Positions 9,227-17,897 of a stretch of 50,632 bases of DNA are shown here, one piece after another. The DNA is from Erysipelotrichaceae bacterium (GTDB lineage: Bacteria > Bacillota_I > Bacilli_A > Erysipelotrichales > Erysipelotrichaceae). The position numbers and the translations under genes were made by a program. The DNA lies in assembly GCA_022767445.1 (NCBI GenBank), contig JALENJ010000059.1, positions 1-50,632 of the forward strand, in the 5' to 3' direction. The notes below the pieces were generated by a model. It ran no database searches, had not been told where the DNA came from, and saw only the letters and a list, made by a program, of their open reading frames with translations. Position 1 is the stretch's first letter. Every line of letters starts with the position of its first letter.

Positions 9227-10443
9227 TAGATGTATACAAAATTCGCCAAGACTTTCCGATGATTGTAAATCATCCAAATTTAATCTATTTCGATAATGGT
9301 GCAACGACATATAAACCAAAAGCAGTGATCGATGCAATCTGTGGTTTCTATACAAACTTTACATCAAACGTTGAACGTGGTGACTATGAAACAGCAATCC
9401 AGGCAGATCGTGCATATGATCATACACGTGAAGTTGTTGCACGATTTATCCATTGCCAACCAAAAGAAGTTGTCTTTACTGCCAATATTACAGCTTCGCT
9501 AAACCAAGTCGCTTACGGTTTAGGAAAAGGCTGGTTAAAGAAGGGTGATGTTGTACTAACAACTCTGAATGAACATGCTAGTAATCTATTACCATGGTAT
9601 CGTTTAGAAAAGGAAATAGGTATTAAGCTTGCATATATTCCAGTTGATAACCATGGTGTTGTTGACATGCAAGCATATAGAGACTTACTGAGCAGTGATG
9701 TGAAGGTAGTAACACTTGCAGAGACAACCAATGTTTTAGGCGCATTACAACCAATCAAAGAAATGACCAAACTAGCACATGAGGTTGGTGCCTTGATGGT
9801 AGTTGATGGGGCACAGAGTGTACCTCATCATGTGACGGATGTGATGGACAGCGATGTGGATTTCCTAGGCTTCTCCTCACATAAGATGTGTGGACCAGAT
9901 GGTGTTGGTGTCTTATATGGTAAGTATGCATTGTTAGATAAAATGGAACCACTATTACTTGGTGGTGGTATGAATGCACGTTTTTCATCAGATGGTGAAG
10001 TGACATTAAAGAATGCGCCTATTAAGTTTGAAGCAGGTACACCGAATATCGAAGGTGTCATTGGCTTGGCTGCTGCCTGTGAGTACTTGATGTCCATCGG
10101 TATGGAAAATATCAGTGCTTATGAAAAAGAATTACGTGCATATTTTGCAAGTAAATTAAAAGAGTTAGATAACATCGACTTCTATAATCCAGAGAATGTT
10201 TCTGGACCTATTACATTTAATGCTAAGGGTGTCTTTGCCCAAGACGCTGCAGGTTACCTAGGTGCCAATCACATTGCGGTAAGATCTGGTAACCATTGTG
10301 CAAAAGTATTGCATGAGGTCATTGGTACAGATCAGACCATTCGTGCATCCTTGTATTTTTATAACACGAAAGAAGAAGTAGACCGATTCATCGAAGTTGC
10401 GAAGAAAATCAGTCTAGAGAATGCTGTTGGTATTTTCTTCTAA
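9223..10443 (+). CDS. sufS: SufS cysteine desulfurase
   Basis: SufS is a PLP enzyme that takes sulfur from L-cysteine to form a persulfide for SufU. The product is 406 residues, normal for the group. The PLP lysine is Lys221 in FSSHKMCGPDGVGVLYG, and the catalytic cysteine is Cys359 in RSGNHCAK (usual form RSGHHCAQ). The N-terminal YFDNGATTYKP motif and the VDGAQSVPHH cofactor segment are intact. It overlaps sufD, and sufU follows 11 bases later after AAAGGAG. Confidence 0.96.
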   Translation: MIDVYKIRQDFPMIVNHPNLIYFDNGATTYKPKAVIDAICGFYTNFTSNVERGDYETAIQADRAYDHTREVVARFIHCQPKEVVFTANITASLNQVAYGLGKGWLKKGDVVLTTLNEHASNLLPWYRLEKEIGIKLAYIPVDNHGVVDMQAYRDLLSSDVKVVTLAETTNVLGALQPIKEMTKLAHEVGALMVVDGAQSVPHHVTDVMDSDVDFLGFSSHKMCGPDGVGVLYGKYALLDKMEPLLLGGGMNARFSSDGEVTLKNAPIKFEAGTPNIEGVIGLAAACEYLMSIGMENISAYEKELRAYFASKLKELDNIDFYNPENVSGPITFNAKGVFAQDAAGYLGANHIAVRSGNHCAKVLHEVIGTDQTIRASLYFYNTKEEVDRFIEVAKKISLENAVGIFF

Positions 10444-10454
10444 AGGAGTTAAGA

Positions 10455-10910
10455 ATGAGTGAAGTAGAAAATTTAATGAATGATCCTCAAGTGTTGCGAG
10501 AGCTTATTATGGATCATTATCAATACCCACACAATCATAAGTTAATTAAAGATAATGGCTATATGTCAGTACATATGGCATCTGATAGTTGTATTGATGA
10601 TATTACAGTACAATCTGATATCAAAGATGGCATCATTCAAGATATTCGCTTTGATGGTATTGCATGTACAATCTCAACAGCTAGTACTTCGATGATGACA
10701 GATTTACTCAAGGGTAAATCCATTGCGGAAGCTAGAGAAATTATCAAGAATTACTTCGATATGATTGAAGAAAAAGACTACGATCCTGAATTACTTCAGG
10801 AAGCGGTTGCTTTAAAGAACGTATACAAGCAAGCAAATCGCATTAAGTGTGCGACAATTGGTTGGAAAGCAATCGAAGAAATGATCGATGAAAGTGAGGC
10901 TAAGAAATGA
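10455..10910 (+). CDS. sufU: SufU, zinc-dependent sulfur-transfer protein
   Basis: SufU accepts persulfide sulfur from SufS in Gram-positive bacteria and was first described as a scaffold. The 151-residue product keeps the zinc/acceptor ligands: C-x-D in DSCIDDITV, Cys in [16 protein letters not shown], and Cys in [11 protein letters not shown]. The usual NPxCGD reads SDSCID, so the Gly after Cys is replaced but the Asp ligand is kept. The insert of about 20 residues before the last Cys is characteristic of SufU rather than IscU. It overlaps sufB by 4 bases. Confidence 0.95.
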   Translation: MSEVENLMNDPQVLRELIMDHYQYPHNHKLIKDNGYMSVHMASDSCIDDITVQSDIKDGIIQDIRFDGIACTISTASTSMMTDLLKGKSIAEAREIIKNYFDMIEEKDYDPELLQEAVALKNVYKQANRIKCATIGWKAIEEMIDESEAKK

Positions 10911-12334
10911 GTGATCGAATTCAATTGAACACTGATGATGAAGCTGTCATATCATCACAAGACGATTACAAATACGGTTTCCATGATGATGTAAAATCTT
11001 TGATTGATACAGGTAAAGGCATCACAGAAGAAATCGTAAGACAGATATCTGCTTATAAGAATGAACCAGAATGGATGTGTGAGAAGCGTGTAGAAGCCTA
11101 TCACATCTTTACTAAGAAAGAGATGCCAAAGTGGGGACCAGATCTAAGTGAGATTGATTTCCAAGACTTTACGTACTACCGCAAGGTATCTAACGAAACA
11201 GAAAAGAATTGGGATGAAGTTCCAGAAGAAGTCAAGAATACATTTGAAAGACTTGGTATTCCTGAGGCAGAGCGCAAGTTCCTTGCGGGAGTTACAACCC
11301 AATACGAATCTGAAGCTGTCTATCATAACATGTTAAAAGAAGTGGAAGAGAAGGGAGTTATCTTCCTAGATATTGATTCCGCTTTAAAGGAACAACCAGA
11401 ATTATTCAAGAAATACTTCGGTAAGATTGTCAGTGCTGGTGACAATAAGCTATCTGCACTTAACAGTGCAGTATGGTCAGGTGGTAGCTTTATCTATGTG
11501 CCAAAAGGCGTCAAACTAGAAAAGCCACTACAATCTTATTTCCGTATCAATTCGGAATCGATGGGACAGTTTGAAAGATCCATCATCATCGTAGATGATG
11601 GGGCTGAATGTTCCTATGTAGAAGGCTGTACAGCCCCACAATACTCCAAGGACTCCTTACATGCGGCTGTTGTTGAAGTATACGTAGGTAAAAATGCTAA
11701 ATGCAGATATTCATCTGTACAAAACTGGTCCGGCAATATCTTGAACCTAGTAACTAAGCGTGCAAGAGTTGATGCTGGTGGAACAATGGAGTGGATTGAT
11801 GGAAACATCGGTTCTAGAATCTCTATGAAATATCCATCTTGCATCCTTGCAGGAGAAGGCGCAAATGGACTATGTATCTCCATTGCGGTTGGTTCAAAGG
11901 GACAATTCCAGGATACAGGTTCCAAGATGATCCACGCTGCACCAAATACACACTCTTCCATTATCTCTAAATCAGTATCTCGCAATGGTGGTGTAACGAA
12001 CTTCCGTGATGAAGTACACTTTACACCAGCTGCTAGAAACTCTAAGGCACATATTGAGTGCGATACTCTAATCTTAGATGAATTATCCAAGAGTGATACG
12101 ATCCCAATGAACTCAAATATGAATAACTCTTCGACGATCGAACACGAAGCGAAAGTTTCAAAGATTTCGGAAGATCAATTATTCTATTTGATGTCACGTG
12201 GTTTAAGTGAAGAACAGGCAACAGAAATGATTGTCATGGGATTCTTAGAGCCATTTACCAGAGAGTTACCAATGGAGTATGCTGTAGAGCTTAACCAACT
12301 GATGAAGTTAGATATGAGTGGTTCCGTTGGATAA
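10907..12334 (+). CDS. sufB: SufB, Fe-S scaffold subunit
   Basis: SufB is the main scaffold on which SufBCD builds clusters. The product is 475 residues, the standard length. Diagnostic segments include FYRKVSNE-type N-terminal sequence ([19 protein letters not shown]), [46 protein letters not shown] and the C-terminal [17 protein letters not shown]. The conserved Cys of the scaffold are in EGCTAP and ECDTL. It is the fifth suf gene. Its end overlaps a 5-formyl-THF cyclo-ligase gene by 17 bases, so that gene is probably co-expressed. Confidence 0.97.
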   Translation: MSDRIQLNTDDEAVISSQDDYKYGFHDDVKSLIDTGKGITEEIVRQISAYKNEPEWMCEKRVEAYHIFTKKEMPKWGPDLSEIDFQDFTYYRKVSNETEKNWDEVPEEVKNTFERLGIPEAERKFLAGVTTQYESEAVYHNMLKEVEEKGVIFLDIDSALKEQPELFKKYFGKIVSAGDNKLSALNSAVWSGGSFIYVPKGVKLEKPLQSYFRINSESMGQFERSIIIVDDGAECSYVEGCTAPQYSKDSLHAAVVEVYVGKNAKCRYSSVQNWSGNILNLVTKRARVDAGGTMEWIDGNIGSRISMKYPSCILAGEGANGLCISIAVGSKGQFQDTGSKMIHAAPNTHSSIISKSVSRNGGVTNFRDEVHFTPAARNSKAHIECDTLILDELSKSDTIPMNSNMNNSSTIEHEAKVSKISEDQLFYLMSRGLSEEQATEMIVMGFLEPFTRELPMEYAVELNQLMKLDMSGSVG

Positions 12335-12848
12335 GAAACAAGCACGCAGTTGTGGTTTACAAGCACGTGCTAGCATGTCTTCTTTATCACGCATGCATAA
12401 GAGTGAAGAAGTATGCAAGCAGGTACTTGCTAAAATCCATGCTGGCATGAAGATAGGTTGTTATGTGTCCATCAATGATGAACTAGATACTACAATGATT
12501 CTGCAGTATTGTTTTCATCAAAAGATTGATGTCTTTGTACCTAAGGTAGAAGGTAATACTTTAGGGTTTTACCAAATACAATCTTTTGATGACCTACATC
12601 CTGCATCGTTCAACTTATTGGAACCAAATACTGATATCATAATACAAGTCGAAGATATCGATATGATGATTGTGCCATTATCCAGTTATGATGAATACAA
12701 TCATCGTACCGGATATGGTAAAGGGTATTATGATTCAGTACTAGGAAAATGTAAGTATAAAGTAGGCGTAGCCTTTCAATGTCAAAGAGTACTATCTATC
12801 GACATTGAAGAACACGATATTACTTTAGATGAAATCATTTCTGCATGA
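12318..12848 (+). CDS. 5-formyltetrahydrofolate cyclo-ligase
   Basis: This enzyme converts 5-formyl-THF to 5,10-methenyl-THF using ATP, returning a stored folate to one-carbon metabolism. The 176-residue product has the ATP/folate motif [13 protein letters not shown], an N-terminal basic helix ([15 protein letters not shown]) and the [12 protein letters not shown] strand. The start is uncertain: GTG 12318 or TTG 12327, both inside the sufB end and without a strong ribosome site, which suggests translational coupling. The overlap with sufB places it in the suf transcript. Confidence 0.9.
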   Translation: MVPLDKKQARSCGLQARASMSSLSRMHKSEEVCKQVLAKIHAGMKIGCYVSINDELDTTMILQYCFHQKIDVFVPKVEGNTLGFYQIQSFDDLHPASFNLLEPNTDIIIQVEDIDMMIVPLSSYDEYNHRTGYGKGYYDSVLGKCKYKVGVAFQCQRVLSIDIEEHDITLDEIISA

Positions 12849-12860
12849 GATGATTTTTTT
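12832..12860 (+). terminator. Weak terminator of the suf operon
   Basis: AAATCAT (12832-12838) can pair with ATGATTT (12850-12856), followed by T to 12860. The stem is AT-rich and 7 bp long, so confidence is moderate. Confidence 0.45.
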
Positions 12861-12880
12861 TATGAATAATTTATGAATAT

Positions 12881-12916
12881 TCAGAGTTTCAAATATAGAA
12901 TGCATGGAAACTCTGA
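12881..12916 (+). promoter_or_regulatory. 10-bp inverted repeat in the degV leader
   Basis: TCAGAGTTTC (12881-12890) is perfectly repeated in reverse at 12907-12916, with a 16-base centre. It ends 31 bases before the preferred degV start. It could be a leader hairpin or a protein-binding site. No T run follows, so it is not a terminator. Confidence 0.5.
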
Positions 12917-12947
12917 TATGATTACTTTGTCAAACAAGGAGAATGTC

Positions 12948-13802
12948 ATGAAAAAAGTTATACTTGTTGCTGAATCAGGTGCAGATATACCAGCTGATAT
13001 TGTGGAACAAGAAGGTATTTATATCGTTCCTATGCATGTAAGTTTTGATCAGGAAACCAAAGATGATGGATCATTTCCACCGTCCGATATTGTTACGTAT
13101 TTTGAGAAGCATCTAAAGATACCAAAGACCAGTGGTTCAACCATTGTTGATTTTGATTACATCTTTGATCGTATCCATGAAGAACACCCAGATGCAAAGA
13201 TTCTGTATTTAGCATATTCATCTGTAACAACTTGTTCTTATGGCTGTGCTAAGATTGCGATGGAAAATCGTCCATATATCACAGCCATTGATACCAAACT
13301 ATATTCCATTGGACAAGGACAGATTGTTGTTAGGGTTGCGGAATACTTGAAACAGAATCCAGAATGTGAGATCGATGAAGCTGTACAAGTTTCCAATGAC
13401 TTGATTTCACGTGGACATATGTCATTTATGCCTAAGACATTAGCGTTCTTAGTAGCTGGTGGTAGAGTCAGCAACGCCAAAGCATTGTTGGCAGGAGTAC
13501 TCTTACTACATCCAAGTATTGAGGCTAAGGATGGTCATCTTGTGGCAGGAAAGAACTATCGTGGTAAGATGTCTCGTGTTATCTATAAGATGATGGATGA
13601 TTTCATCCAAGCAAATCAGATTGAACAACAAGAAATTTGGTGTTGTACATGTGTTGGTTTCGATGAAAATCTTAAACCAGAGATTGATAACTACCTTCAT
13701 AACAAAGGGGTTCAACGTGTACGTTGGAGTCAATGTGGTGGTGTAATCACAACACATGGAGGCCCTGGTGCCTTTGGTATTGCAGGCTTTACGCAGAAGT
13801 AA
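12948..13802 (+). CDS. DegV-family fatty-acid-binding protein
   Basis: DegV/FakB proteins bind a fatty acid and, in the FakB branch, present it to the kinase FakA for incorporation into phospholipid. I take ATG 12948 as the start because AAGGAG precedes it. The earlier ATG at 12873 would place the leader repeat inside the gene. That gives 284 residues, the family norm. Visible features are the N-terminal VAESGADIPADIVEQ, the PKTSGST motif (fatty-acid head-group site in FakB), LVAGGRVSNAKA and the C-terminal THGGPGAFGIAG. No FakA gene is in the window, so the substrate is inference. Confidence 0.93.
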   Translation: MKKVILVAESGADIPADIVEQEGIYIVPMHVSFDQETKDDGSFPPSDIVTYFEKHLKIPKTSGSTIVDFDYIFDRIHEEHPDAKILYLAYSSVTTCSYGCAKIAMENRPYITAIDTKLYSIGQGQIVVRVAEYLKQNPECEIDEAVQVSNDLISRGHMSFMPKTLAFLVAGGRVSNAKALLAGVLLLHPSIEAKDGHLVAGKNYRGKMSRVIYKMMDDFIQANQIEQQEIWCCTCVGFDENLKPEIDNYLHNKGVQRVRWSQCGGVITTHGGPGAFGIAGFTQK

Positions 13803-13805
13803 TAT

Positions 13806-13824
13806 AGGCGCCATGCGCCTTTTT
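13806..13824 (+). terminator. Terminator after the DegV gene
   Basis: AGGCGC (13806-13811) pairs with GCGCCT (13815-13820) around a 3-base loop and runs into T residues to 13824. Confidence 0.8.
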
Positions 13825-13885
13825 AGATAATAATCACAGTCAAAAATATAAATATCATATATACTTAACAACGGGAGTGAATAAT

Positions 13886-15091
13886 ATGCATAATACAAGA
13901 AAAATACATGATGATATTTATTGGTTAGGTGCCAATGATAGACGTATTGAAAAATTTGAGAATACCTATACAGTACCGAATGGAATGTCTTATAACAATT
14001 ATCTCATTTTAGATGAAATGACATGTTTGATAGATGGAATCGATACTGCGGTTTCCAATCAGTTTCTAGAGAATCTGCTCTATGTTTTAGAAGATAGAAA
14101 CTTAGATTTTATGATTGTTAATCATATGGAACCAGATCACTGTGCGATGATTCCAGAACTTGTAAAGATGTATCCAGGGATGCAGATAGTCGCAACAGCG
14201 CAAGCTTTCAAGATGATGAACCAGTTCTATCATCTTGACTTACAAGGTCGTACAATTGTTGTAAAAGAAAATGATCAACTAGCACTAGGAAAACATACAT
14301 TGCAGTTCTTCATGGCTCCAATGGTACATTGGCCTGAGGTAATGGTAACCTATGATACAAGTGATAAAGTACTCTTTAGTGCAGATATCTTTGGCAGTTA
14401 TGGAGCCATGAGTGGTAATATCTTTGCAGATGAAATTGATTGGCAACATACATTCAAGGATGAATGTAGAAGATATTATGCATGTATTGTTGGTAAGTAT
14501 GGCATGCAAGCAAGTGCAGTGTTGAAGAAACTCGAAAAGTTAGAGATTGGGATGATATGTCCTTTACATGCACATATATGGCGCAAGGATTTTGATCAGA
14601 TTCTAGATTTATATAAGCACTGGACTAGTTATACACCTGAAGAGAAACAAGTAGTTATTTACTACGGATCTGTATACAACAATACAGCAAATGCGGCGGA
14701 TATCTTGGCTGTTAAACTTGCAGAGAAGGGTATTACAAATATCCAGGTATACGATACATCTAAGAGTGATTTATCATACATGCTAGCAAGTGCATTCAAG
14801 GCACATACATTGGTATTTGCGGCCGCAACATATAATGCTGATGTATTTGATTCTATTCAAGCTTTATTAACAGAGATTCAACATCATAACTTATCCAATC
14901 GTAAGATTGGTTTGATGGAGAATGGTTCATGGGCACCAATGGCAAATAGTATGATGGAAAAACAAGTATCAACTTGGAAGAATACAGAGATGCTTGAACC
15001 AAAGGTACGTATCGTATCTTCTGTGGATGAGGTAAGTCTTAAACAGATAGATGAGCTAGCAGATGCGATTGTAAACTCTGTGAAGGAGTAA
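13886..15091 (+). CDS. FprA-type flavodiiron protein
   Basis: A-type flavoproteins reduce oxygen or nitric oxide to protect anaerobic cells. The start is ATG 13886, 8 bases after GGGAG. GTG 13877 would overlap the ribosome site. The 401-residue product has an N-terminal metallo-beta-lactamase-like domain whose diiron motif is HMEPDH (His80, Glu82, Asp84, His85), with later ligands in VHWPE, FSADIFGSYG and CPLHAHIW. A C-terminal flavodoxin domain begins near residue 255 (VVIYYGSVYNNTANAAD). No rubredoxin domain is fused. A small membrane protein gene follows 5 bases later. Confidence 0.93.
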   Translation: MHNTRKIHDDIYWLGANDRRIEKFENTYTVPNGMSYNNYLILDEMTCLIDGIDTAVSNQFLENLLYVLEDRNLDFMIVNHMEPDHCAMIPELVKMYPGMQIVATAQAFKMMNQFYHLDLQGRTIVVKENDQLALGKHTLQFFMAPMVHWPEVMVTYDTSDKVLFSADIFGSYGAMSGNIFADEIDWQHTFKDECRRYYACIVGKYGMQASAVLKKLEKLEIGMICPLHAHIWRKDFDQILDLYKHWTSYTPEEKQVVIYYGSVYNNTANAADILAVKLAEKGITNIQVYDTSKSDLSYMLASAFKAHTLVFAAATYNADVFDSIQALLTEIQHHNLSNRKIGLMENGSWAPMANSMMEKQVSTWKNTEMLEPKVRIVSSVDEVSLKQIDELADAIVNSVKE

Positions 15092-15096
15092 AGATT

Positions 15097-15405
15097 ATGG
15101 TGATATTTGTAAATACATTTGTGATTATCTTTGGAGGCTTGAATATGATCGCAGCCTCCAACCATATGTCTGTCAACAAGAACAACAGTATTTTGATGAT
15201 GGTTGGTGGACTTCTTGCGGTACTTTCGATCTTTCTAAAAATTTTCTTGTTAAGAAGTTCTGTGTATTTATTGGTACTTGGTTTTCTATGTATTAGTATC
15301 GCTGCTTTCTTGAATGGAAAGCAGAGTGGTAAGTTAAATATTATGCATCATATCATACGTTTATTCATTGAGGTTGTATTGGTAGTGTTGTATGTGATGT
15401 TTTAA
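15097..15405 (+). CDS. Small hydrophobic membrane protein
   Basis: I do not recognise a family. The 102 residues form three or four membrane segments: residues 2-20 (VIFVNTFVIIFGGLNMIAA), about 32-52 (SILMMVGGLLAVLSIFLKIF region), about 55-70 (VYLLVLGFLCISIAAFL) and about 86-101. AAGGAG lies 6 bases before the ATG. It starts 5 bases after the flavodiiron gene and is closed by a terminator, so the two are probably co-transcribed. No catalytic motif is visible. Confidence 0.75.
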   Translation: MVIFVNTFVIIFGGLNMIAASNHMSVNKNNSILMMVGGLLAVLSIFLKIFLLRSSVYLLVLGFLCISIAAFLNGKQSGKLNIMHHIIRLFIEVVLVVLYVMF

Positions 15406-15437
15406 AGGAAGCTAGCTTTTCACTAACTTCCTTTTTT
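15404..15437 (+). terminator. Terminator after the small membrane protein
   Basis: AAAGGAAG (15404-15411) pairs with CTTCCTTT starting at 15428, extended inward by a further 3 bp after one mismatch, then a T run to 15437. Confidence 0.75.
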
Positions 15438-15447
15438 AAAGTGCATT

Positions 15448-15695
15448 CTAGATTGTGTTGATGACTTTTTGTTGAGGAGTTGTTGTCTTTGCGGTGACGA
15501 TCTTTGGAAAATTACCACCACTAGCTTCTAATGATTCTTGGATAGCTGCATAGATATCTCTTGCCTTACCCTCAGGTGAGATAATCGCAATATTGGTTGT
15601 CTCATCTTGTGTTGTGATTAAGACTTTACGTATATCTTGAATCATTGCGTAACTTCGTTAGTCTTTGGTTGGTTGCTAGAGAGACTGTTGTGCAT
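15448..15695 (-). pseudogene. Deleted partial copy of the AlaX-like gene
   Basis: The DNA closely matches parts of the full-length AlaX-like gene at 18165-19271. A 65-residue reading frame (15448-15645) shares the stretches TTNIAIISPEGKARDIYAAI and QESLEASGG with the parent C-terminus. It joins parent sequence from near 18580-18640 directly to sequence from 18175-18350. The about 222 bases (74 codons) between two AAGACYTTTG-type repeats are missing. Similarity ends near 15695, so the N-terminal two thirds are absent. There is no start region or ribosome site. I infer a non-functional remnant of a duplication. Confidence 0.85.
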
Positions 15696-15737
15696 AAGTT
15701 GAAACATAACTTTGTGAAAAAGCATTTTAAAATCCTA

Positions 15738-15766
15738 TTGTAAAAGTAAAAAAGTTCAATTATAAT
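15738..15766 (+). promoter_or_regulatory. Promoter of the pyr genes
   Basis: TTGTAA (15738-15743), a 17-base spacer and a perfect TATAAT (15761-15766) lie about 40 bases before the pyrC start. The leader is too short for a PyrR attenuator. Confidence 0.65.
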
Positions 15767-15805
15767 ATCGAAGATTTAAGTAGTTGGCTCTAGAAGGGGT
15801 TTCAT

Positions 15806-16203
15806 ATGAAAACAATCTTAAGAAACACAACAGTCTTTACGCGAAAGGGTTTTGAGAAGATGGATATCGCTACCTTCGGTGATAGACTTCTTGTCCTATT
15901 TGGTGTTTCAGACATTGTTCAAAGTGACGATATCATTTTTGACTTCGACAATAAATATATTTTACCGGGTTTCGTTGATGTACATGTACATTTCCGTGAG
16001 CCCGGCTTTTCTTATAAAGAAATGATCGACACAGGTTCAATGACGGCTGCACATGCAGGATTGACAACAGTATTTACGATGCTTAACTTAAATCCACCTA
16101 CTTGTAATTATGCAAGCCTCAAACAACAACTCGATCTCATTGAAAAGTTATCGCTACATTCGTAGATGGAGAACTCGTCTATCAAGACGAGAAAGAAAGA
16201 TAA
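15806..16203 (+). pseudogene. pyrC: Dihydroorotase pyrC with a large internal deletion
   Basis: The first about 113 residues are a normal dihydroorotase start: strand-rich region, zinc motif DVHVHFREPGFSYKEM and SMTAAHAGLTTVFTMLN. At about 16143-16150 the sequence jumps to the gene's own C-terminus in another frame (KVIATFVDGELVYQDEKER, stop at 16201-16203). The translated frame stops at 16163-16165. An intact dihydroorotase has about 420 residues, so roughly 290 are missing, including the remaining zinc ligands and active-site Asp. The ribosome site and promoter are intact, so the remnant may still be transcribed with pyrK and pyrD. Confidence 0.92.
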
Positions 16204-16223
16204 ATCTTTGTGGAGGGAAAAGA

Positions 16224-16949
16224 GTGAGAATTATTGAGAATACAAAAATAGCACTGGATACGTACAAGATGATATTACAACCAACTGGTCCAGAATCTGA
16301 GAAGTTAAAAGCTTTAGTACCAGGTCAGTTTATCAATATCAAAATTGAGGGCTTCTATTTACGTAGACCAATCTCCATCGCAGATTGGGACGATGAAAGC
16401 CTAATCATCATTTACAAGGTAGTAGGCAAAGGCACAAAGGCATTAAGCCATATGGAAACAGGAATTGCATTAGATATTCTTTGGCCTTTGGGAAATGGCT
16501 ACAACCTAACTTGGATTCCTAATTCATCGATATTGATTGGTGGTGGAGTAGGTGTTCCTCCAATGTATGGTTTAGCGAAAAAATTAGTTAAAATGGGAAA
16601 GAAGCCAAGAATCATTCTTGGTTTTCGAGAGAAGAATCAAGTTTTCTATGATGAAGAATTTAGAAAACTCGGTTTAGAAGTCGCAGTGTATACAGAAGAT
16701 GGTTCCTATGGAGAAAAGGGCTTTGTGACAAATGGGTTTGATCAAGCAGAGTATGTTTGTGCCTGTGGACCTGAACGTATGTTAGAAGCGATTTATCGTA
16801 AAGTGCAGGATGGTCAATATAGCTTTGAAGCACGCATGGCATGCGGCTTTGGATGCTGTATGGGTTGTTCATGCGAAACACTTGTAGGAAATAAGCGTAT
16901 CTGTAAAGAAGGACCAGTTCTTTTACATAAGGAGTTATTATGGAAGTAA
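16224..16949 (+). CDS. pyrK: Dihydroorotate dehydrogenase B, electron-transfer subunit PyrK
   Basis: PyrK carries FAD and a 2Fe-2S cluster and passes electrons from PyrD to NAD+. I choose GTG 16224, preceded by GGAGGG, giving 241 residues, the usual size. The upstream in-frame ATG at 16110 lies inside the broken pyrC. FAD binding is shown by FYLRRPISIADWD, NAD binding by ILIGGGVGVPPMYGLAKKL, and the cluster by a Cys-rich tail (Cys207, 211, 212, 215, 217, 227 in CGFGCCMGCSCETL and RICKEG). It overlaps pyrD by 10 bases. Confidence 0.94.
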   Translation: MRIIENTKIALDTYKMILQPTGPESEKLKALVPGQFINIKIEGFYLRRPISIADWDDESLIIIYKVVGKGTKALSHMETGIALDILWPLGNGYNLTWIPNSSILIGGGVGVPPMYGLAKKLVKMGKKPRIILGFREKNQVFYDEEFRKLGLEVAVYTEDGSYGEKGFVTNGFDQAEYVCACGPERMLEAIYRKVQDGQYSFEARMACGFGCCMGCSCETLVGNKRICKEGPVLLHKELLWK

Positions 16950-17860
16950 ATACAAAAGTAAATTTAAGTGGGTTAATTCTAGATAATCCAGTGATTCCAG
17001 CTAGTGGCACCTTTGGTTTTGGCAAAGAATATGTAGACTTTTATGACATCAATATCTTAGGTTCAATTTCTATCAAGGGAACTACTGTTCAAAGACGTAA
17101 GGGAAACCCTCAACCTAGAATCGCAGAATGTAATTCTGGATTGATTAACTCTGTAGGTCTTGAAAATCCAGGCATGGAAAATGTAATTCAGAAAGAACTC
17201 AAAGATTTAGAGATGATCTATCGAAAACCAGTTATTGCAAATATCAGTGGTTTTTCAGTAGATGAATATATAACACTGGCAAAAGAAATGGATAAGGTTG
17301 ATAACGTTGGTATTATCGAGGTCAATATCAGTTGTCCAAATGTATACCATGGAGGTCTGGTATTTGGCACAAATGCAGATAATGTTAGAGAACTAACAAA
17401 GAAAATCAAAGAAGTCACAACAAAACCTATCTATATGAAGCTTAGTCCAAACGTAACAGATATCAAAGAAATTGCACGTGCAGCACAAGAAGGTGGAGCA
17501 GATGGTATTTCACTCATCAATACACTGATGGGAATGCGTATTGATATCAATCGTAGAAAACCAGTCATTGCCAATACAAAAGGTGGCTTCTCTGGACCTG
17601 CAATTTTTCCAGTTGCGTTAAGGATGGTATATGAAGTTTACGAGGCAACAAATCTTCCAATTATTGGTATTGGTGGTATCTCAAGTGCTGAAGATGTAAT
17701 TGAGATGATGATGGCAGGTGCTACTGCTGTACAAATTGGAGCCGCAAATCTAATCAATCCTATGGCATGTAAAGAAATCATAGAAGAGCTACCTATAGTA
17801 ATGAAAAAACTAGGAATTACTTCACTTGATGAAATCATAGGAACTGCACATAAAGACTAG
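16940..17860 (+). CDS. pyrD: Dihydroorotate dehydrogenase B, catalytic subunit
   Basis: PyrD oxidises dihydroorotate to orotate with FMN, the fourth step of UMP synthesis. The 306-residue product is class 1B: the catalytic base is Cys132 in EVNISCPNVYHGG. Other motifs are ASGTFGFGKEY near the N-terminus, KLSPNVTDIKEIA, the FMN-phosphate loop in IIGIGGISSAEDV and TAVQIGAANL. It overlaps pyrK, with which it forms a heterotetramer in the family. AAGGAG lies 5-6 bases before the ATG. It appears intact although pyrC in front is destroyed. Confidence 0.96.
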   Translation: MEVNTKVNLSGLILDNPVIPASGTFGFGKEYVDFYDINILGSISIKGTTVQRRKGNPQPRIAECNSGLINSVGLENPGMENVIQKELKDLEMIYRKPVIANISGFSVDEYITLAKEMDKVDNVGIIEVNISCPNVYHGGLVFGTNADNVRELTKKIKEVTTKPIYMKLSPNVTDIKEIARAAQEGGADGISLINTLMGMRIDINRRKPVIANTKGGFSGPAIFPVALRMVYEVYEATNLPIIGIGGISSAEDVIEMMMAGATAVQIGAANLINPMACKEIIEELPIVMKKLGITSLDEIIGTAHKD

Positions 17861-17897
17861 GAACGAGAATCGTTCACATATAAACCAAAAATGGGGA

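Noticed and set aside
11614-12090. 158-codon minus-strand frame within sufB
   Set aside because: It is a shadow of the sufB coding strand, with no start signals and no recognisable domain.
15767-15805. PyrR attenuator before the pyr genes
   Set aside because: The leader is about 40 bases with no terminator or PyrR-binding stem.
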